A DNA stretch of 64,000 nucleotides from NCBI RefSeq assembly GCF_009724245.1, contig NZ_WNNK01000024.1, positions 1-64,000 on the forward strand. Direction: 5' to 3'. This stretch comes from Pseudomonas spelaei. Lineage in GTDB: Bacteria > Pseudomonadota > Gammaproteobacteria > Pseudomonadales > Pseudomonadaceae. The position numbers were made by a program, and so were the translations under genes. The first letter of the stretch is position 1, and each line of letters starts with the position of its first letter. The notes under the pieces are model-generated. The model was given only the letters and a program-made list of their open reading frames with translations, did no database searches and was not told where the DNA came from. Below, piece by piece: positions 1-8,680 of the stretch.

Positions 1-260
1 GCCATCTTGGTCTAACCTTTCTCTCGTGCGTGCATTCGAACACGCGCGGCCGGATGATGTCGCCGAGGTAGCTGAAACCAATAATGATAAGAAGTCAGCG
101 CAGAAAGACATAAAACTGAGGTCGATGCATCGGCCTTGTGTGCCCGTTCCGGGGTTCTTGTGAGTGTGGAAAACCGTGTGGCGCTGCCTGGCGTAACGGA
201 GGGTTTCCGCATGAAGAGAGGGCCGTGGGGCGGATGGCGTTTTATCATAGGTGCTACTTG

Positions 261-1907
261 ATGTTTAAAAAAATGAACACGGCCCTGCTGGGGCTGGCTT
301 TGTCGATGGGGATCACGTCCGTTCAGGCGGAAGAGGCAAAGAAAGTCGATGTGCTGCTGATTGGCGGCGGCATCATGAGTGCGACCCTGGGTGTTTGGCT
401 TAATGAGCTGCAACCGGATTGGTCGATGGAGATGGTCGAGCGCCTTGATGGCGTGGCCGAAGAAAGCTCCAACGGCTGGAACAACGCCGGTACCGGTCAC
501 TCGGCCCTGGCTGAGCTGAACTACACCCCGGAAGACAAGAACGGCAACGTTGAGATCCCCAAAGCGGTCGAGATCAACGAAGCGTTCCAGATCTCCCGTC
601 AGTTCTGGTCCTGGCAGGTTCAGCAGGGCGTTCTGAAGAACCCGCGTTCGTTCATCAACTCCACGCCGCACATGAGCTTTGTGTGGGGCGATGACAACAT
701 CAAGTTCCTGAAGAAGCGTTATGAAGCACTGCAGGCGAGCCCGCTGTTCGCCGGCATGCAGTACTCCGAAGACCCGGCGCAGATCGCGAAGTGGGTTCCG
801 CTGATGATGGAAGGGCGTGACCCGAACCAGAAAATCGCGGCCACCTGGACCCCGATTGGCACTGACGTGAACTTCGGCGAAATCACCCGCCAGTTCGTTG
901 CTCACCTGCAAACCACGCCGAAGTTTGATCTGAAACTGTCGAGCGAAGTGCAGGACATCACCAAGAACGCCGACGGTTCGTGGCGTGTCAGCTACAAGAA
1001 CCTGAAAGACGGCACCACCACCGATACCGACGCCAAGTTCGTGTTCATCGGCGCAGGCGGCGGTGCACTGCACCTGCTGCAGAAGTCGGGTATTCCGGAA
1101 GCGCGTGAATACGCCGGTTTCCCTGTTGGCGGTTCGTTCCTCGTCACCGAGAACCCAACCGTGGCCGAGCAGCATCTGGCCAAGGCTTACGGTAAAGCTT
1201 CCGTTGGCGCTCCACCGATGTCGGTTCCGCACCTGGACACCCGTGTGCTGGATGGCAAGCGCGTGATCCTGTTTGGCCCATTCGCGACCTTCTCCACCAA
1301 GTTCCTGAAAGAAGGCTCGTACCTGGACCTGCTGACCAGCACCACCACCCACAACATCTGGCCTATGACCAAAGTCGGTATCCGCGAATACCCACTGGTC
1401 GAGTACCTCGCCGGCCAACTGATGCAGTCCGATGACGACCGCTTCAAGGCGCTGCAAGAGTACTTCCCGAACGCCAAGAAAGAAGACTGGCGCCTGTGGC
1501 AAGCCGGTCAGCGCGTGCAGATCATCAAGCGTGACGAAGAGCAGGGCGGCGTCCTGAAACTCGGTACCGAAGTGGTCACTTCCGCTGACAACACCATCGC
1601 CGGCCTGTTGGGTGCATCGCCAGGCGCGTCCACTGCTGCGCCGATCATGCTGACCGTGCTGCAGAAAGTGTTCAAGGATCAGGTTGCAACCCCTGCCTGG
1701 CAGGAAAAGTTGCATCAAATTGTGCCGAGCTACGGCACCAAGCTGAACGACAGTCCTGAGGCTGTTGCTAAAGAATGGGCCTACACCGCCAACGTTCTGC
1801 AGCTGACGCCTCCGCCAGCCATTCCGCAACTGACTGCTCCGAAAGCCACCGAGGCTGCCAAGCCTGCGGCTGAGCCGAGCAAGCCAGCGGCTGATATTGC
1901 GCTGTAA
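261..1907 (+). CDS. mqo: Malate:quinone oxidoreductase with signal peptide
   Basis: Membrane-associated FAD enzyme that oxidises malate to oxaloacetate and passes electrons to quinone, bypassing NAD-malate dehydrogenase in the TCA cycle. The start at 261 gives a protein of 548 residues beginning MFKKMNTALL; the open frame extends further upstream through a GTG at 138, but that extension does not look like protein. Residues 1-21 form a Sec-like signal ending VQA, as seen in one class of pseudomonad Mqo. The FAD-binding motif LLIGGGIMSA follows at once, then the family stretch NGWNNAGTGHSALAELNYTP in the N-terminal third. The C-terminus carries an Ala/Pro/Lys-rich tail of about 30 residues. Transcribed alone and followed by a strong hairpin terminator. 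Confidence 0.95.
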   Translation: MFKKMNTALLGLALSMGITSVQAEEAKKVDVLLIGGGIMSATLGVWLNELQPDWSMEMVERLDGVAEESSNGWNNAGTGHSALAELNYTPEDKNGNVEIPKAVEINEAFQISRQFWSWQVQQGVLKNPRSFINSTPHMSFVWGDDNIKFLKKRYEALQASPLFAGMQYSEDPAQIAKWVPLMMEGRDPNQKIAATWTPIGTDVNFGEITRQFVAHLQTTPKFDLKLSSEVQDITKNADGSWRVSYKNLKDGTTTDTDAKFVFIGAGGGALHLLQKSGIPEAREYAGFPVGGSFLVTENPTVAEQHLAKAYGKASVGAPPMSVPHLDTRVLDGKRVILFGPFATFSTKFLKEGSYLDLLTSTTTHNIWPMTKVGIREYPLVEYLAGQLMQSDDDRFKALQEYFPNAKKEDWRLWQAGQRVQIIKRDEEQGGVLKLGTEVVTSADNTIAGLLGASPGASTAAPIMLTVLQKVFKDQVATPAWQEKLHQIVPSYGTKLNDSPEAVAKEWAYTANVLQLTPPPAIPQLTAPKATEAAKPAAEPSKPAADIAL

Positions 1908-1946
1908 GCTGTGGGTGAGGTCCTGAGTCAGGACCACGCCAACATG

Positions 1947-1985
1947 AAAAGCCCGCTGAACCGGTAACGGTCAGCGGGCTTTTTC
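1947..1985. terminator. Bidirectional hairpin terminator of mqo
   Basis: A-run, then GCCCGCTGA and its inverted copy TCAGCGGGC around an 11-nt loop, then a T-run. The A/T-flanked symmetry lets it serve both mqo and the convergent gene ending at 1992. Confidence 0.9.
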
Positions 1986-1991
1986 ATGGCT

Positions 1992-2654
1992 TCAGTTATG
2001 TCGCCACTCCTCGAATACTTCCACTTGGCGTTCAGCCTGGGCCAGCGCGGCCTTCAAGCCGGCTTTATCCAGTGGGATGCAGTAAGCCGGCTTGGCCCGC
2101 TCGAATCGCCAACTCTCGTCCAGCCCTCCAGCATCCACGGCATCGAAGCCGATTTCGTCCAGCAATCTGATCACCTGCGCTTTCGCGGCGTGATCATCTG
2201 CCGCTACAGGCAGCGCACGACGGTCCGGTGAGCCTTGGGCGCGGGCGTCTTTTGTCAGGTCTGGAGCGAGGATCGCGTTGAACACCTTTACCACGTTTGC
2301 GCCAGGCAGATGCTCGGCCAGCAGGCGGCTGGTGGTGGTTTCAAAGCGATCCAGCTCGGGAATGTGTCCATCCCGGTCCGGGTAGTAGTTGTTGGCGTCC
2401 ATCACCGTTTTACCCTCCAGCCACTGCGCGGGCACGCTGCGGTAATGCGCCAATGGGATTGCTACCAGCACCAGCTCGCCAAATTTCGCGGCATCCTCAG
2501 CGGTGCCCACTTTGACGCCACGGATGCCACTCGACACGCTGAACAGGGTGTGTGGGCCACGTGAGTTGCTCAACATCACTTCATGTCCGGCCGCGAGGGC
2601 CAATTGCGCCACGGCGCGCCCGATAAAGCCTGCTCCAAGAATGCCAATCCGCAT
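1992..2654 (-). CDS. NADPH-dependent F420 reductase-like oxidoreductase
   Basis: A 220-residue protein of the F420_oxidored/NADP-binding family. The N-terminus MRIGILGAGFIGRAVAQLAL is a clear Rossmann GxGxxG fold. An inner VMDANNYYPDRDG stretch resembles the NADP-oxidoreductase family that in proteobacteria lacks F420 and probably reduces or oxidises small carbonyl compounds. The substrate is unknown. It is divergent from the LysR gene at 2755 with about 100 bp between them, so that regulator is the likely controller. Its 3' end abuts the mqo terminator. Confidence 0.75.
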   Translation of the reverse strand: MRIGILGAGFIGRAVAQLALAAGHEVMLSNSRGPHTLFSVSSGIRGVKVGTAEDAAKFGELVLVAIPLAHYRSVPAQWLEGKTVMDANNYYPDRDGHIPELDRFETTTSRLLAEHLPGANVVKVFNAILAPDLTKDARAQGSPDRRALPVAADDHAAKAQVIRLLDEIGFDAVDAGGLDESWRFERAKPAYCIPLDKAGLKAALAQAERQVEVFEEWRHN

Positions 2655-2754
2655 GTCCCAACTCCTCTGTTGGATGGTGTGGGGTTATGATGATTGGCAA
2701 CCAATAGGCGATAAACAGTGGTTTTTCGTTGGCTGTTGTTACTGGGAGTAGCGA

Positions 2755-3651
2755 ATGATGGACCGCCTTTCGAGCATGAATGCCTTTGTAATGGCTGCCG
2801 AGTTGGGCTCCTACGCACGGGCGGCTGAACGTTTGAATATGTCGGCGCAGATGGTCGCCAAACATGTGGCCGCCCTAGAGCATCGTTTGGGGGCACGGTT
2901 GCTCAATCGCACCACCCGCCGGCAAAGCCTGACGGAGCTGGGCAGCGCGTACTACGAGCGCTGCAAACATATCCTGACGGAAGCCGAGGCAGCGGACTCA
3001 CTCGCGCAGATCATGAACGACACGCCTCGCGGCAAATTGAAAGTCACTGCCCCGGTGACTTTTGGTTCCTACAGCCTGATGCCTCTGGTGACGGCGTTTC
3101 TGCGAGACAACCCGGACGTGGAAATCGACCTGCACCTGACCGACCGTTTTGTCGACATGGTGGAGGAGGGTTATGAGGTGGCGTTTCGCATTGGTCCTCT
3201 GGCAACCACCAGCCTGACTGCCAGGCCGCTGGCGCCTTACCGTCTGGTGGTCTGCGCCTCACCGGCCTATCTGGCGGAGCGCGGCACACCCCGCACTCCG
3301 GCAGACCTGGAACACCACGAATGCCTGGGGTACGCCTACTGGTCGCGTCCGGCGGATCGCGAATGGTCGTTCTACCAAGGCTCAACCTTGCATAAGGTGC
3401 AGGTTGCCAGCCGTTTGCAGGTCAACGAAAGCAAAGCCTTGATGTCCGCCGCACTGGATGGGTTTGGCATTGTGCTGGGCCCGGAAGACTTTCTTCGGCC
3501 AGTATTGAAAAACGGTGAGTTGGTGCAATTACTGCCGGACTTTGAGGCACCGAGCCGACAGATGCATCTGCTCTACACCGCGAATCGCCAGCGCACTGCC
3601 AAGCTGCGGCGGTTTGTCGAGGCGGTGATTGGGCGGTTTGGTGCGACTTAA
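2755..3651 (+). CDS. LysR-family regulator
   Basis: A 298-residue LysR regulator. The winged helix-turn-helix is at residues 1-60 (MDRLSSMNAFVMAAELGSYA, with AQMVAKHVAALEHRLGARLL as recognition region). A substrate-binding domain fills the rest, with the PRGKLKVTAPVTFG and DLHLTDRFVDMVEEGYEVAF motifs of the DsdC/AaeR-like branch that often controls a divergent oxidoreductase. Two in-frame ATG codons lie at 2755 and 2758. It is divergent from the NADP oxidoreductase gene and probably autoregulated. Its stop codon overlaps the stop of the next, convergent LysR gene through a shared TTAA at 3648-3651. Confidence 0.9.
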   Translation: MMDRLSSMNAFVMAAELGSYARAAERLNMSAQMVAKHVAALEHRLGARLLNRTTRRQSLTELGSAYYERCKHILTEAEAADSLAQIMNDTPRGKLKVTAPVTFGSYSLMPLVTAFLRDNPDVEIDLHLTDRFVDMVEEGYEVAFRIGPLATTSLTARPLAPYRLVVCASPAYLAERGTPRTPADLEHHECLGYAYWSRPADREWSFYQGSTLHKVQVASRLQVNESKALMSAALDGFGIVLGPEDFLRPVLKNGELVQLLPDFEAPSRQMHLLYTANRQRTAKLRRFVEAVIGRFGAT

Positions 3652-4496
3652 ACACTGAAGCCTTTTTTGACTTGCTCATGCAGATGCAGCGCCAAATGAT
3701 TGCCGCTATCAGAGAGCAAGTAGATTTGGTGCAGAGGCAGCTCGGGCAATTGCGCACCTGGAATGTGCTGGGTCAATCCGGTTGTTATCCGACTCTCCTC
3801 AATCATGCCTACCGCCAACCCGCACATGATGGCCGCCTCCACAGCAGTCGAGCTGGCGCTCTCAAGCAGGATTCGATAGTAAACCCCGTGTTCTTTCAGC
3901 GTCTGAATGGCTGATGCTCGATACGGGCACCCCGTCAGTTGTACGGCGATTGGCAGCGGCGCCTGCTCGGGGGCCTTGAAGCGCTCTGAGGCTATCCACA
4001 CGGGCTGTATTGAGCCCAGACGTTCGCCTTGTTCCAGCGGGTGTGCGCTGACGATCATTGCCAGGTCGATCTGCTCTCGGCTGAACATTGTGAACAGTTC
4101 GCCACTCGACCGGGCTTCAACTTCCAGTTCAAGCAGCGGATTGTCGGCAATCAGCATTGGCAGGAAATCGCGCATAAAGGCCGGGGCATAGGAGTCGGGA
4201 AGGCCGAGGCGAATTTTTCCCTGCATGCGTTGCGGGGTGAGAGAGGCAAGCAGGCGATCGTGGCTTTTGAGAAAGTCTGTGGTTTCGCTCAGCAATTTCT
4301 TGCCGTACATCGTCAGTTCCACACCTTGGTTGTTACGACTGAACAAGCGCTGGCCTACCAGGCTTTCCAGCTTGTGGATCTGTGTGGTCACGGTCGAAGC
4401 ACTGCGATGCACATGGTTCGCCGCCTCGTTGAAGCGTCGAAAGCGGGCGACGGCATGAAAGGTTCGCAACAGGTCGATATTCAGTTGTTTGCTCAT
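3648..4496 (-). CDS. LysR-family regulator, divergent from the methyltransferase operon
   Basis: A 282-residue LysR protein. The DNA-binding part spans residues 1-65 (NIDLLRTFHAVARFRRFNEA; ASTVTTQIHKLESLVGQRLF). An effector-binding domain follows with PDSYAPAFMRDFLPML. It is transcribed away from the three-gene operon starting at 4621, with a 124-bp shared promoter region. By the usual LysR arrangement it is the best candidate for regulator of that operon. The effector is unknown. Its 3' end overlaps the convergent LysR gene by 4 bp. Confidence 0.88.
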   Translation of the reverse strand: MSKQLNIDLLRTFHAVARFRRFNEAANHVHRSASTVTTQIHKLESLVGQRLFSRNNQGVELTMYGKKLLSETTDFLKSHDRLLASLTPQRMQGKIRLGLPDSYAPAFMRDFLPMLIADNPLLELEVEARSSGELFTMFSREQIDLAMIVSAHPLEQGERLGSIQPVWIASERFKAPEQAPLPIAVQLTGCPYRASAIQTLKEHGVYYRILLESASSTAVEAAIMCGLAVGMIEESRITTGLTQHIPGAQLPELPLHQIYLLSDSGNHLALHLHEQVKKGFSV

Positions 4497-4620
4497 AGTT
4501 CCTCTTTTGAGGATTAGTGGTGCAGATTATTCAAATATACAAAATCATGCTCTCGACATAGCCTCTGGGTCAAACAGGAGCGCGCACCTGCACATCGAAT
4601 AATAAAAAGTTGGAGCGTAT

Positions 4621-5616
4621 ATGGAGATTAATGATCTGGTTGTGGCGTCCTTGAAAAATGACCACGGCCTTGTCGGTCGTATCTGGACGATTGAAAACGC
4701 GGAAAAGTATTCAACATTGTCTGAGCACCTATCAGATATCAACCAACACGTCAGTGAAGAAATATTTGCCCTGATGACGTCGTTAAACACGGAAGGGGTG
4801 ACCAATGTTGACCTGTGCGCCTCATCGTGTGGCAGAGGCTCTTTGGGGGAACTGCTGTGGTCTGTTGCCAGCGACCTGGCCGACCTCTTGGGGCAGGACA
4901 GTTTGCATTACGTCGAGTTGGGCCCCGAGCCGGTAAAAACGTCTGTTCTCATGGGTTACCTGCTTGAGAGTGGCGTAGAACAGCGGTATTACACGGCGGT
5001 TGATATCAATCGTGCGTCTCATACGGTCATGCGCAATGCAGTCGAGCCACTGCTGGAGACGCCTCAGGGATTTTGTTATCTCGCCACTGATTTCCGAGAC
5101 CTGCGCAGGCACCATCTCGAGCGCGGGCAGGATGCGACCCTGATCACGATGCTGGGGTTTCAGGAAGGCAATGAGTTGCCCGACACCATTGGGGAGATTA
5201 TTCGCCAGGTGGGTGGCACACGAACGTATGTCTTATCGGAAATGCAATTGTCCACGGGAGACGGTGATGGCCACATTCATCGTTTCTATGGCCACGATTG
5301 CATGAGCCGGTTTTCCGACTTGATTGGTTTGAAACTGGGGTTGAAGAAGACAGACAGTCACCAGGTGTTCGTATCCGAGATTGAGCACAACGACGATCGA
5401 TTCCGTGTTGCGGCTACGTTGTTGCCCGTCAGCGATGGTCATGACGAAGGGTATCTGTTGACCAATGTCTGCCTGAAGTACACCCGTGAGCAATTTGTTC
5501 GTGTGCGACAGGAGTACGGCGGATACCGGGTTATTGGTGAATATTGCAGTGGTGATGGCAGCGTTATGTACCAGTTGTCGGAGTACTGCCTGGATCACAG
5601 TAGCGCTAACGGATAG
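4621..5616 (+). CDS. EgtD-like SAM-dependent methyltransferase
   Basis: A 331-residue protein that I place in the histidine-specific methyltransferase family (Methyltransf_33, EgtD type) from its length and motifs: VELGPEPVKTSVLMGYLLES near residue 100 as SAM motif I, YYTAVDIN as motif II, and MLGFQEGN at 177-184 where EgtD has a LGSTLGN-like segment. EgtD trimethylates histidine to hercynine. Here the C-terminal substrate segment reads TNVCLKY, with Asn282 and Cys284 where EgtD has Glu and Ser, so the substrate may not be histidine. GGAG at 4612 supports the start. It is the first gene of a tight operon with an oxygenase and an exporter. No EgtB, EgtA or EgtE lies nearby, so an ergothioneine pathway is not supported. 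Confidence 0.7.
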   Translation: MEINDLVVASLKNDHGLVGRIWTIENAEKYSTLSEHLSDINQHVSEEIFALMTSLNTEGVTNVDLCASSCGRGSLGELLWSVASDLADLLGQDSLHYVELGPEPVKTSVLMGYLLESGVEQRYYTAVDINRASHTVMRNAVEPLLETPQGFCYLATDFRDLRRHHLERGQDATLITMLGFQEGNELPDTIGEIIRQVGGTRTYVLSEMQLSTGDGDGHIHRFYGHDCMSRFSDLIGLKLGLKKTDSHQVFVSEIEHNDDRFRVAATLLPVSDGHDEGYLLTNVCLKYTREQFVRVRQEYGGYRVIGEYCSGDGSVMYQLSEYCLDHSSANG

Positions 5617-5628
5617 AGGGTGATGGCT

Positions 5629-6612
5629 ATGCGTCGAGAACGAGAGCTTCCGGTATTTGCCCAAGGCGTCGCACGGCTGAAACTGGCATTGCAGGCATCA
5701 CTTTCTCCAGCGTCTACTCGGTGGAAGCATCCAGGGGCGCTGCTGGATACCTTGCAGCATTGGAGCGACGGCTATTTGCAGGACGGTCCGTCTGCATCCG
5801 GTTACCGCCGAAGCCTGTCCGAGTTCGGCTACACAGCCTCACCGTTAGAGGTTGCGACATCCGAGCAATTGACGGCTTTGGCGCAGGTGTCGGGGTTGTT
5901 TAGCGATCAGGGTGTCATGCAATTGCGCCGGGCCTGTTATCAGTTGGAGGCGGGTTCTACGGGGAGTGACTGGATTATTTCCAATCGCACCCGGAGTGCC
6001 ACCGAGTCCTCGACGCTGATTCGAGAGATGATGGGCAGTCGCGCTTTTCTATTGGCAGTGTCCAGAATTGCTGGCGTTCCTCTGGTGCCCCATCCTTTTA
6101 CGCGAGCGCGTTCGCAGGTCAATTATTTCTATCCGCCTCAGACACTCGATGCCAAGGCTCAACTCGGTATGTGGCATACCGATGGAACAAGTTTTGTATT
6201 GAATATTTTGCTCTCTGATCCCAGTGAGTACGAGGGCGGGGAGTTCGTCTACTTTGATGGACCGATCGATAGATTTGATGTTGGTGATTTGAGGGCGCGC
6301 GCGCGTACCAGCTCGGTCAGCGCCTGTGGCGATGCGGTCTACATCTACGGCAGCAGAGTGTTTCATGGTGTTCGGCCTCTCACCGCTGGACGTCGAATGT
6401 CACTGGTGCTGTCGTTCCACTGCCCGTATAGCACGGTGGATGTGAATAAGTTCTGGCATCTCGCTTCCGATGACGGTGTGTTGACCACTATAAGGCCGTG
6501 GTTCCAATTTAAGCGCGATTTGACAGTGCCTGCCCAGGAGCAGTATCGCCGACTGGGGATTGAGCCCATTACTTTTGCTGAACTGGCGAGTGGTCACAAT
6601 GACAGTCCTTAA
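5629..6612 (+). CDS. 2-oxoglutarate/Fe(II)-dependent oxygenase
   Basis: A 327-residue protein whose C-terminal half is a double-stranded beta-helix dioxygenase: WHTDG supplies the HxD metal ligands (about His183 and Asp185), FHGVRP the distal His (about 246), and TAGRRMSLVLSFH the Arg that would bind 2-oxoglutarate. The N-terminal 120 residues match no domain I recognise. In-frame starts exist at 5620 (GTG), 5623 and 5629. The GAGGG at 5616-5620 fits best with 5629. It starts 12 bp after the methyltransferase stop, so the two are almost certainly co-transcribed. Hydroxylation, desaturation or cyclisation of a methylated amino acid is a reasonable inference. The reaction itself is unknown. Confidence 0.75.
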   Translation: MRRERELPVFAQGVARLKLALQASLSPASTRWKHPGALLDTLQHWSDGYLQDGPSASGYRRSLSEFGYTASPLEVATSEQLTALAQVSGLFSDQGVMQLRRACYQLEAGSTGSDWIISNRTRSATESSTLIREMMGSRAFLLAVSRIAGVPLVPHPFTRARSQVNYFYPPQTLDAKAQLGMWHTDGTSFVLNILLSDPSEYEGGEFVYFDGPIDRFDVGDLRARARTSSVSACGDAVYIYGSRVFHGVRPLTAGRRMSLVLSFHCPYSTVDVNKFWHLASDDGVLTTIRPWFQFKRDLTVPAQEQYRRLGIEPITFAELASGHNDSP

Positions 6613-7516
6613 AGTCTCGACGGTGGGGATGTTGAAGTTATTACTGTTGCAGGTAGTCTTTGTCCTGTCCTGGAGTTCCGGTTTTATCGGCGCCAAACTG
6701 GGGGCTCAGAGCGCCGGGGCATTCAACTTGTTGTTCTGGCGGTTTTTACTGGTGTCGTTATGTTTGGCGCTGTTTTTGAACGTCAGACTGCTGAGGATTT
6801 CCTGGAGGCAAATTCGCCATCACGCCGTGATCGGTTTTCTGTCGCAATTTCTGTATCTGAGTTGTGTCTATGTGGCGATACAGAACGGTTTGCCACCGGG
6901 GATTGCCGCGATCATTGCGGCATTGCAGCCATTGATGACCGCAGCGTTGTCATCGAGCCGTGTGGCTGAGCGCAGTGGAGGTTGGCAGTGGCTGGGGTTG
7001 ATGATCGGGTTTTGCGGGGTGTCGATTGTGATCTCGGGGCAGTACAGCAATAGCGGTGCCGAAGTCGGGTTGGTCATGTATTTATTGCCTCTTGTTTCTG
7101 CACTAGGACTGACACTGGCGACGTTGTATGAGCGCCGGTCAGCCCAGGCGCAGCGCGGTGACCTGAGTCAGTCACTGTTTATCCAGTCGTTGTTTACCTT
7201 GGTCGGCTTTACCGTGGCGGTGCTGTACACCGATACATTGAGCGTTCCCCGCGAACCTGAGGTATTGATTTCCATCGTTTGGCTAACGATATTTTCCACC
7301 TTTATTGCTTACCTGAGCCTATGGATGTTGCTGCGGGTGATGACGGCGACTCACGTGGCGGCGTTGGTGTATCTGGAGCCTCCTGTGACGCTGGTATGGG
7401 CGGCCCTCATGTTCGGTGATGTGATTTATGCGTCGACGTATGTGGGGATTGCGGTGGTGGTCGCGGGGTTGCTGCTGGTGCGCTTGAAACGGCCGGTCGT
7501 TGTGTGTTCATCCTGA
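6599..7516 (+). CDS. EamA/DMT-family exporter
   Basis: A 305-residue inner-membrane protein with ten predicted hydrophobic helices arranged as two EamA repeats (first: VLSWSSGFIGAKLG and LLFWRFLLVSLCLALFL; second around IVWLTIFSTFIAYLSLWMLL with the terminal VYLEPPVTLVWAALMFGD motif). Members export amino acids and small metabolites. It overlaps the oxygenase gene by 14 bp when started at the ATG at 6599; an alternative ATG lies at 6629. As third gene of the methyltransferase-oxygenase operon it probably exports the product or confers self-protection. A hairpin terminator follows. Confidence 0.85.
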   Translation: MTVLKVSTVGMLKLLLLQVVFVLSWSSGFIGAKLGAQSAGAFNLLFWRFLLVSLCLALFLNVRLLRISWRQIRHHAVIGFLSQFLYLSCVYVAIQNGLPPGIAAIIAALQPLMTAALSSSRVAERSGGWQWLGLMIGFCGVSIVISGQYSNSGAEVGLVMYLLPLVSALGLTLATLYERRSAQAQRGDLSQSLFIQSLFTLVGFTVAVLYTDTLSVPREPEVLISIVWLTIFSTFIAYLSLWMLLRVMTATHVAALVYLEPPVTLVWAALMFGDVIYASTYVGIAVVVAGLLLVRLKRPVVVCSS

Positions 7517-7543
7517 AAAAGACTGGTTTGGTCAGTTTTTCTT
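7516..7543 (+). terminator. Terminator of the methyltransferase operon
   Basis: AAAAAGACTG, a 7-nt loop, then CAGTTTTTC: an imperfect stem with one bulged G, ending in a T-rich tract directly after the exporter stop codon. Confidence 0.7.
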
Positions 7544-7686
7544 TACACACAGCCTGCAGGCAGATTCAGCAAGCAGACAGATTGCACCTGTTAAAAAGTC
7601 CCTATGGCCAAGCAGGAGCGCGGCTGGAACAAGGGGGGCATTTTTTACCGGTGTAAACGTTGGGCGGTGACGCCCGAGGGTTCTGT

Positions 7687-8016
7687 ATGTTGCTACGTTA
7701 TGCAGCGTTGGCGGCCATTGTGGTCGCGGCTTCCGGGTGCGTCGAGGAGCGGGTCGTGCATGACCGGCGTCCGGTGCAGCGTGAGTATTTCGAAGTGGTA
7801 GCACCACAACCGCCACCGGCGCAGGTGGTGGAGATCGAGCCTGAAGCTCGACCGGGTTATTTGTGGTCGCGAGGTTACTGGCGTTGGGAAGGCGGGCGTT
7901 ATGTCCCGGTGCACGGCCACTGGGAACAGGTCAGGGCTGGTTATCGTTATGTGCACCCGCATTGGGAGCCGCGTAACGACGGGTATCACTGGCAGGTGGG
8001 TGGTTGGGTTCGCTGA
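7687..8016 (+). CDS. YXWGXW-repeat lipoprotein
   Basis: A 109-residue exported lipoprotein. The start at 7687 is set by GAGGG 6 bp upstream; a longer frame from 7660 has no ribosome site. Signal peptide residues 1-18 end in the lipobox AASGC. The mature part has a Pro-rich linker and then aromatic YXWGXW-type repeats (GYLWSRGYWRWEGGRYVPV, GHWEQ, YVHPHWEP, YHWQVGGWV). Such proteins are common in pseudomonads and of unknown function. It stands alone and ends 5 bp before the convergent vapC-like gene. Confidence 0.85.
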   Translation: MLLRYAALAAIVVAASGCVEERVVHDRRPVQREYFEVVAPQPPPAQVVEIEPEARPGYLWSRGYWRWEGGRYVPVHGHWEQVRAGYRYVHPHWEPRNDGYHWQVGGWVR

Positions 8017-8021
8017 CCGTT

Positions 8022-8417
8022 TCAGGCTAACTGCCGCATACCGGCGGCCTTGGCGGCGTTGACGTCAAAGGTCGCCGTGTATTCACATCCCGCCGCATGG
8101 GCGCAGCGTTCAATCAGGCAGTCGGCGAAGTCGGCCTTGGTGGCCGTGAATCGTCGCAGTGCTTGCCAGATGACTTCGGCATGCTCGATGGTCAGCTCCC
8201 GGGTACGCAGCAGCGTCTCCAGTACGGTTACCACTTCACCCTTGGCCGACTGGTAGCAGGTTTGTAAAACCCAAACCAGTTCCACGACTGAGACCAGGCT
8301 GACAAAGCCAGGAGAGGCGGCTGTCAGAGACTCGATCAATTTTGACGCTTTTGCCGACTGCACGGGATCATCCTGGGTGACATAACGCACCAGCACGTTC
8401 GTATCCAGGCCGATCAT
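8022..8417 (-). CDS. PIN-domain toxin, VapC type
   Basis: A 131-residue PIN ribonuclease, probably the toxin of a type II toxin-antitoxin pair. The acidic metal ligands are visible: Asp5 in GLDTNVLVRY, Glu in SVVELVWVL, Asp in KADFADCLI and a late Asp in TATFDVNAA. Its start overlaps the antitoxin stop by 4 bp (ATGA), the usual coupling. VapC relatives cut tRNA or rRNA; the target here is unknown. The partner is AbrB-like, as in VapBC pairs. Confidence 0.88.
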   Translation of the reverse strand: MIGLDTNVLVRYVTQDDPVQSAKASKLIESLTAASPGFVSLVSVVELVWVLQTCYQSAKGEVVTVLETLLRTRELTIEHAEVIWQALRRFTATKADFADCLIERCAHAAGCEYTATFDVNAAKAAGMRQLA

Positions 8418-8656
8418 CCGGCTTTTGCTCCCTGTGTGGCGATGGCCTGATTCATGTCTTCGATGCTGACCACTTTGGCGGGCTTACGGATCAATCCCTT
8501 CAGATCCTGAACGCTGTGGCTCGCGGCAATGATGGCAAATTTGCCATCTTCCATTTCGACAAACTCGACCCGGTCCCCAGTGTCCAGCCCAAGGGCGGCC
8601 CTGACCTGAACAGGGATAGTGATCTGGCCTTTTGATGTCAGTGTGGCGGTCGCCAT
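8414..8656 (-). CDS. AbrB/MazE-like antitoxin, VapB type
   Basis: An 80-residue antitoxin with an N-terminal swapped-hairpin AbrB domain (TLTSKGQITIPVQVRAALGL, then DRVEFVEMEDGKFAII) and a C-terminal toxin-binding tail. The start at 8656 is fixed by GGAG 8 bp upstream; the much longer open frame upstream is antisense to the neighbouring Rid gene and not coding. It precedes and overlaps the toxin gene. Autoregulation is likely through the palindrome at 8681-8698. Confidence 0.88.
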   Translation of the reverse strand: MATATLTSKGQITIPVQVRAALGLDTGDRVEFVEMEDGKFAIIAASHSVQDLKGLIRKPAKVVSIEDMNQAIATQGAKAG

Positions 8657-8680
8657 ATTTATAATCTCCATCGTGATATT

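Noticed and set aside
12..1937. 641-codon open frame on the minus strand
   Set aside because: Antisense to mqo over its whole length. Composition is the Arg/Gln/Val/His-rich type typical of frames opposite high-GC genes, and no family is recognisable.
4621..5616. Ergothioneine biosynthesis
   Set aside because: The methyltransferase is EgtD-like, but no EgtB sulfoxide synthase, EgtC or EgtE lies near, and the histidine-binding residues appear changed.
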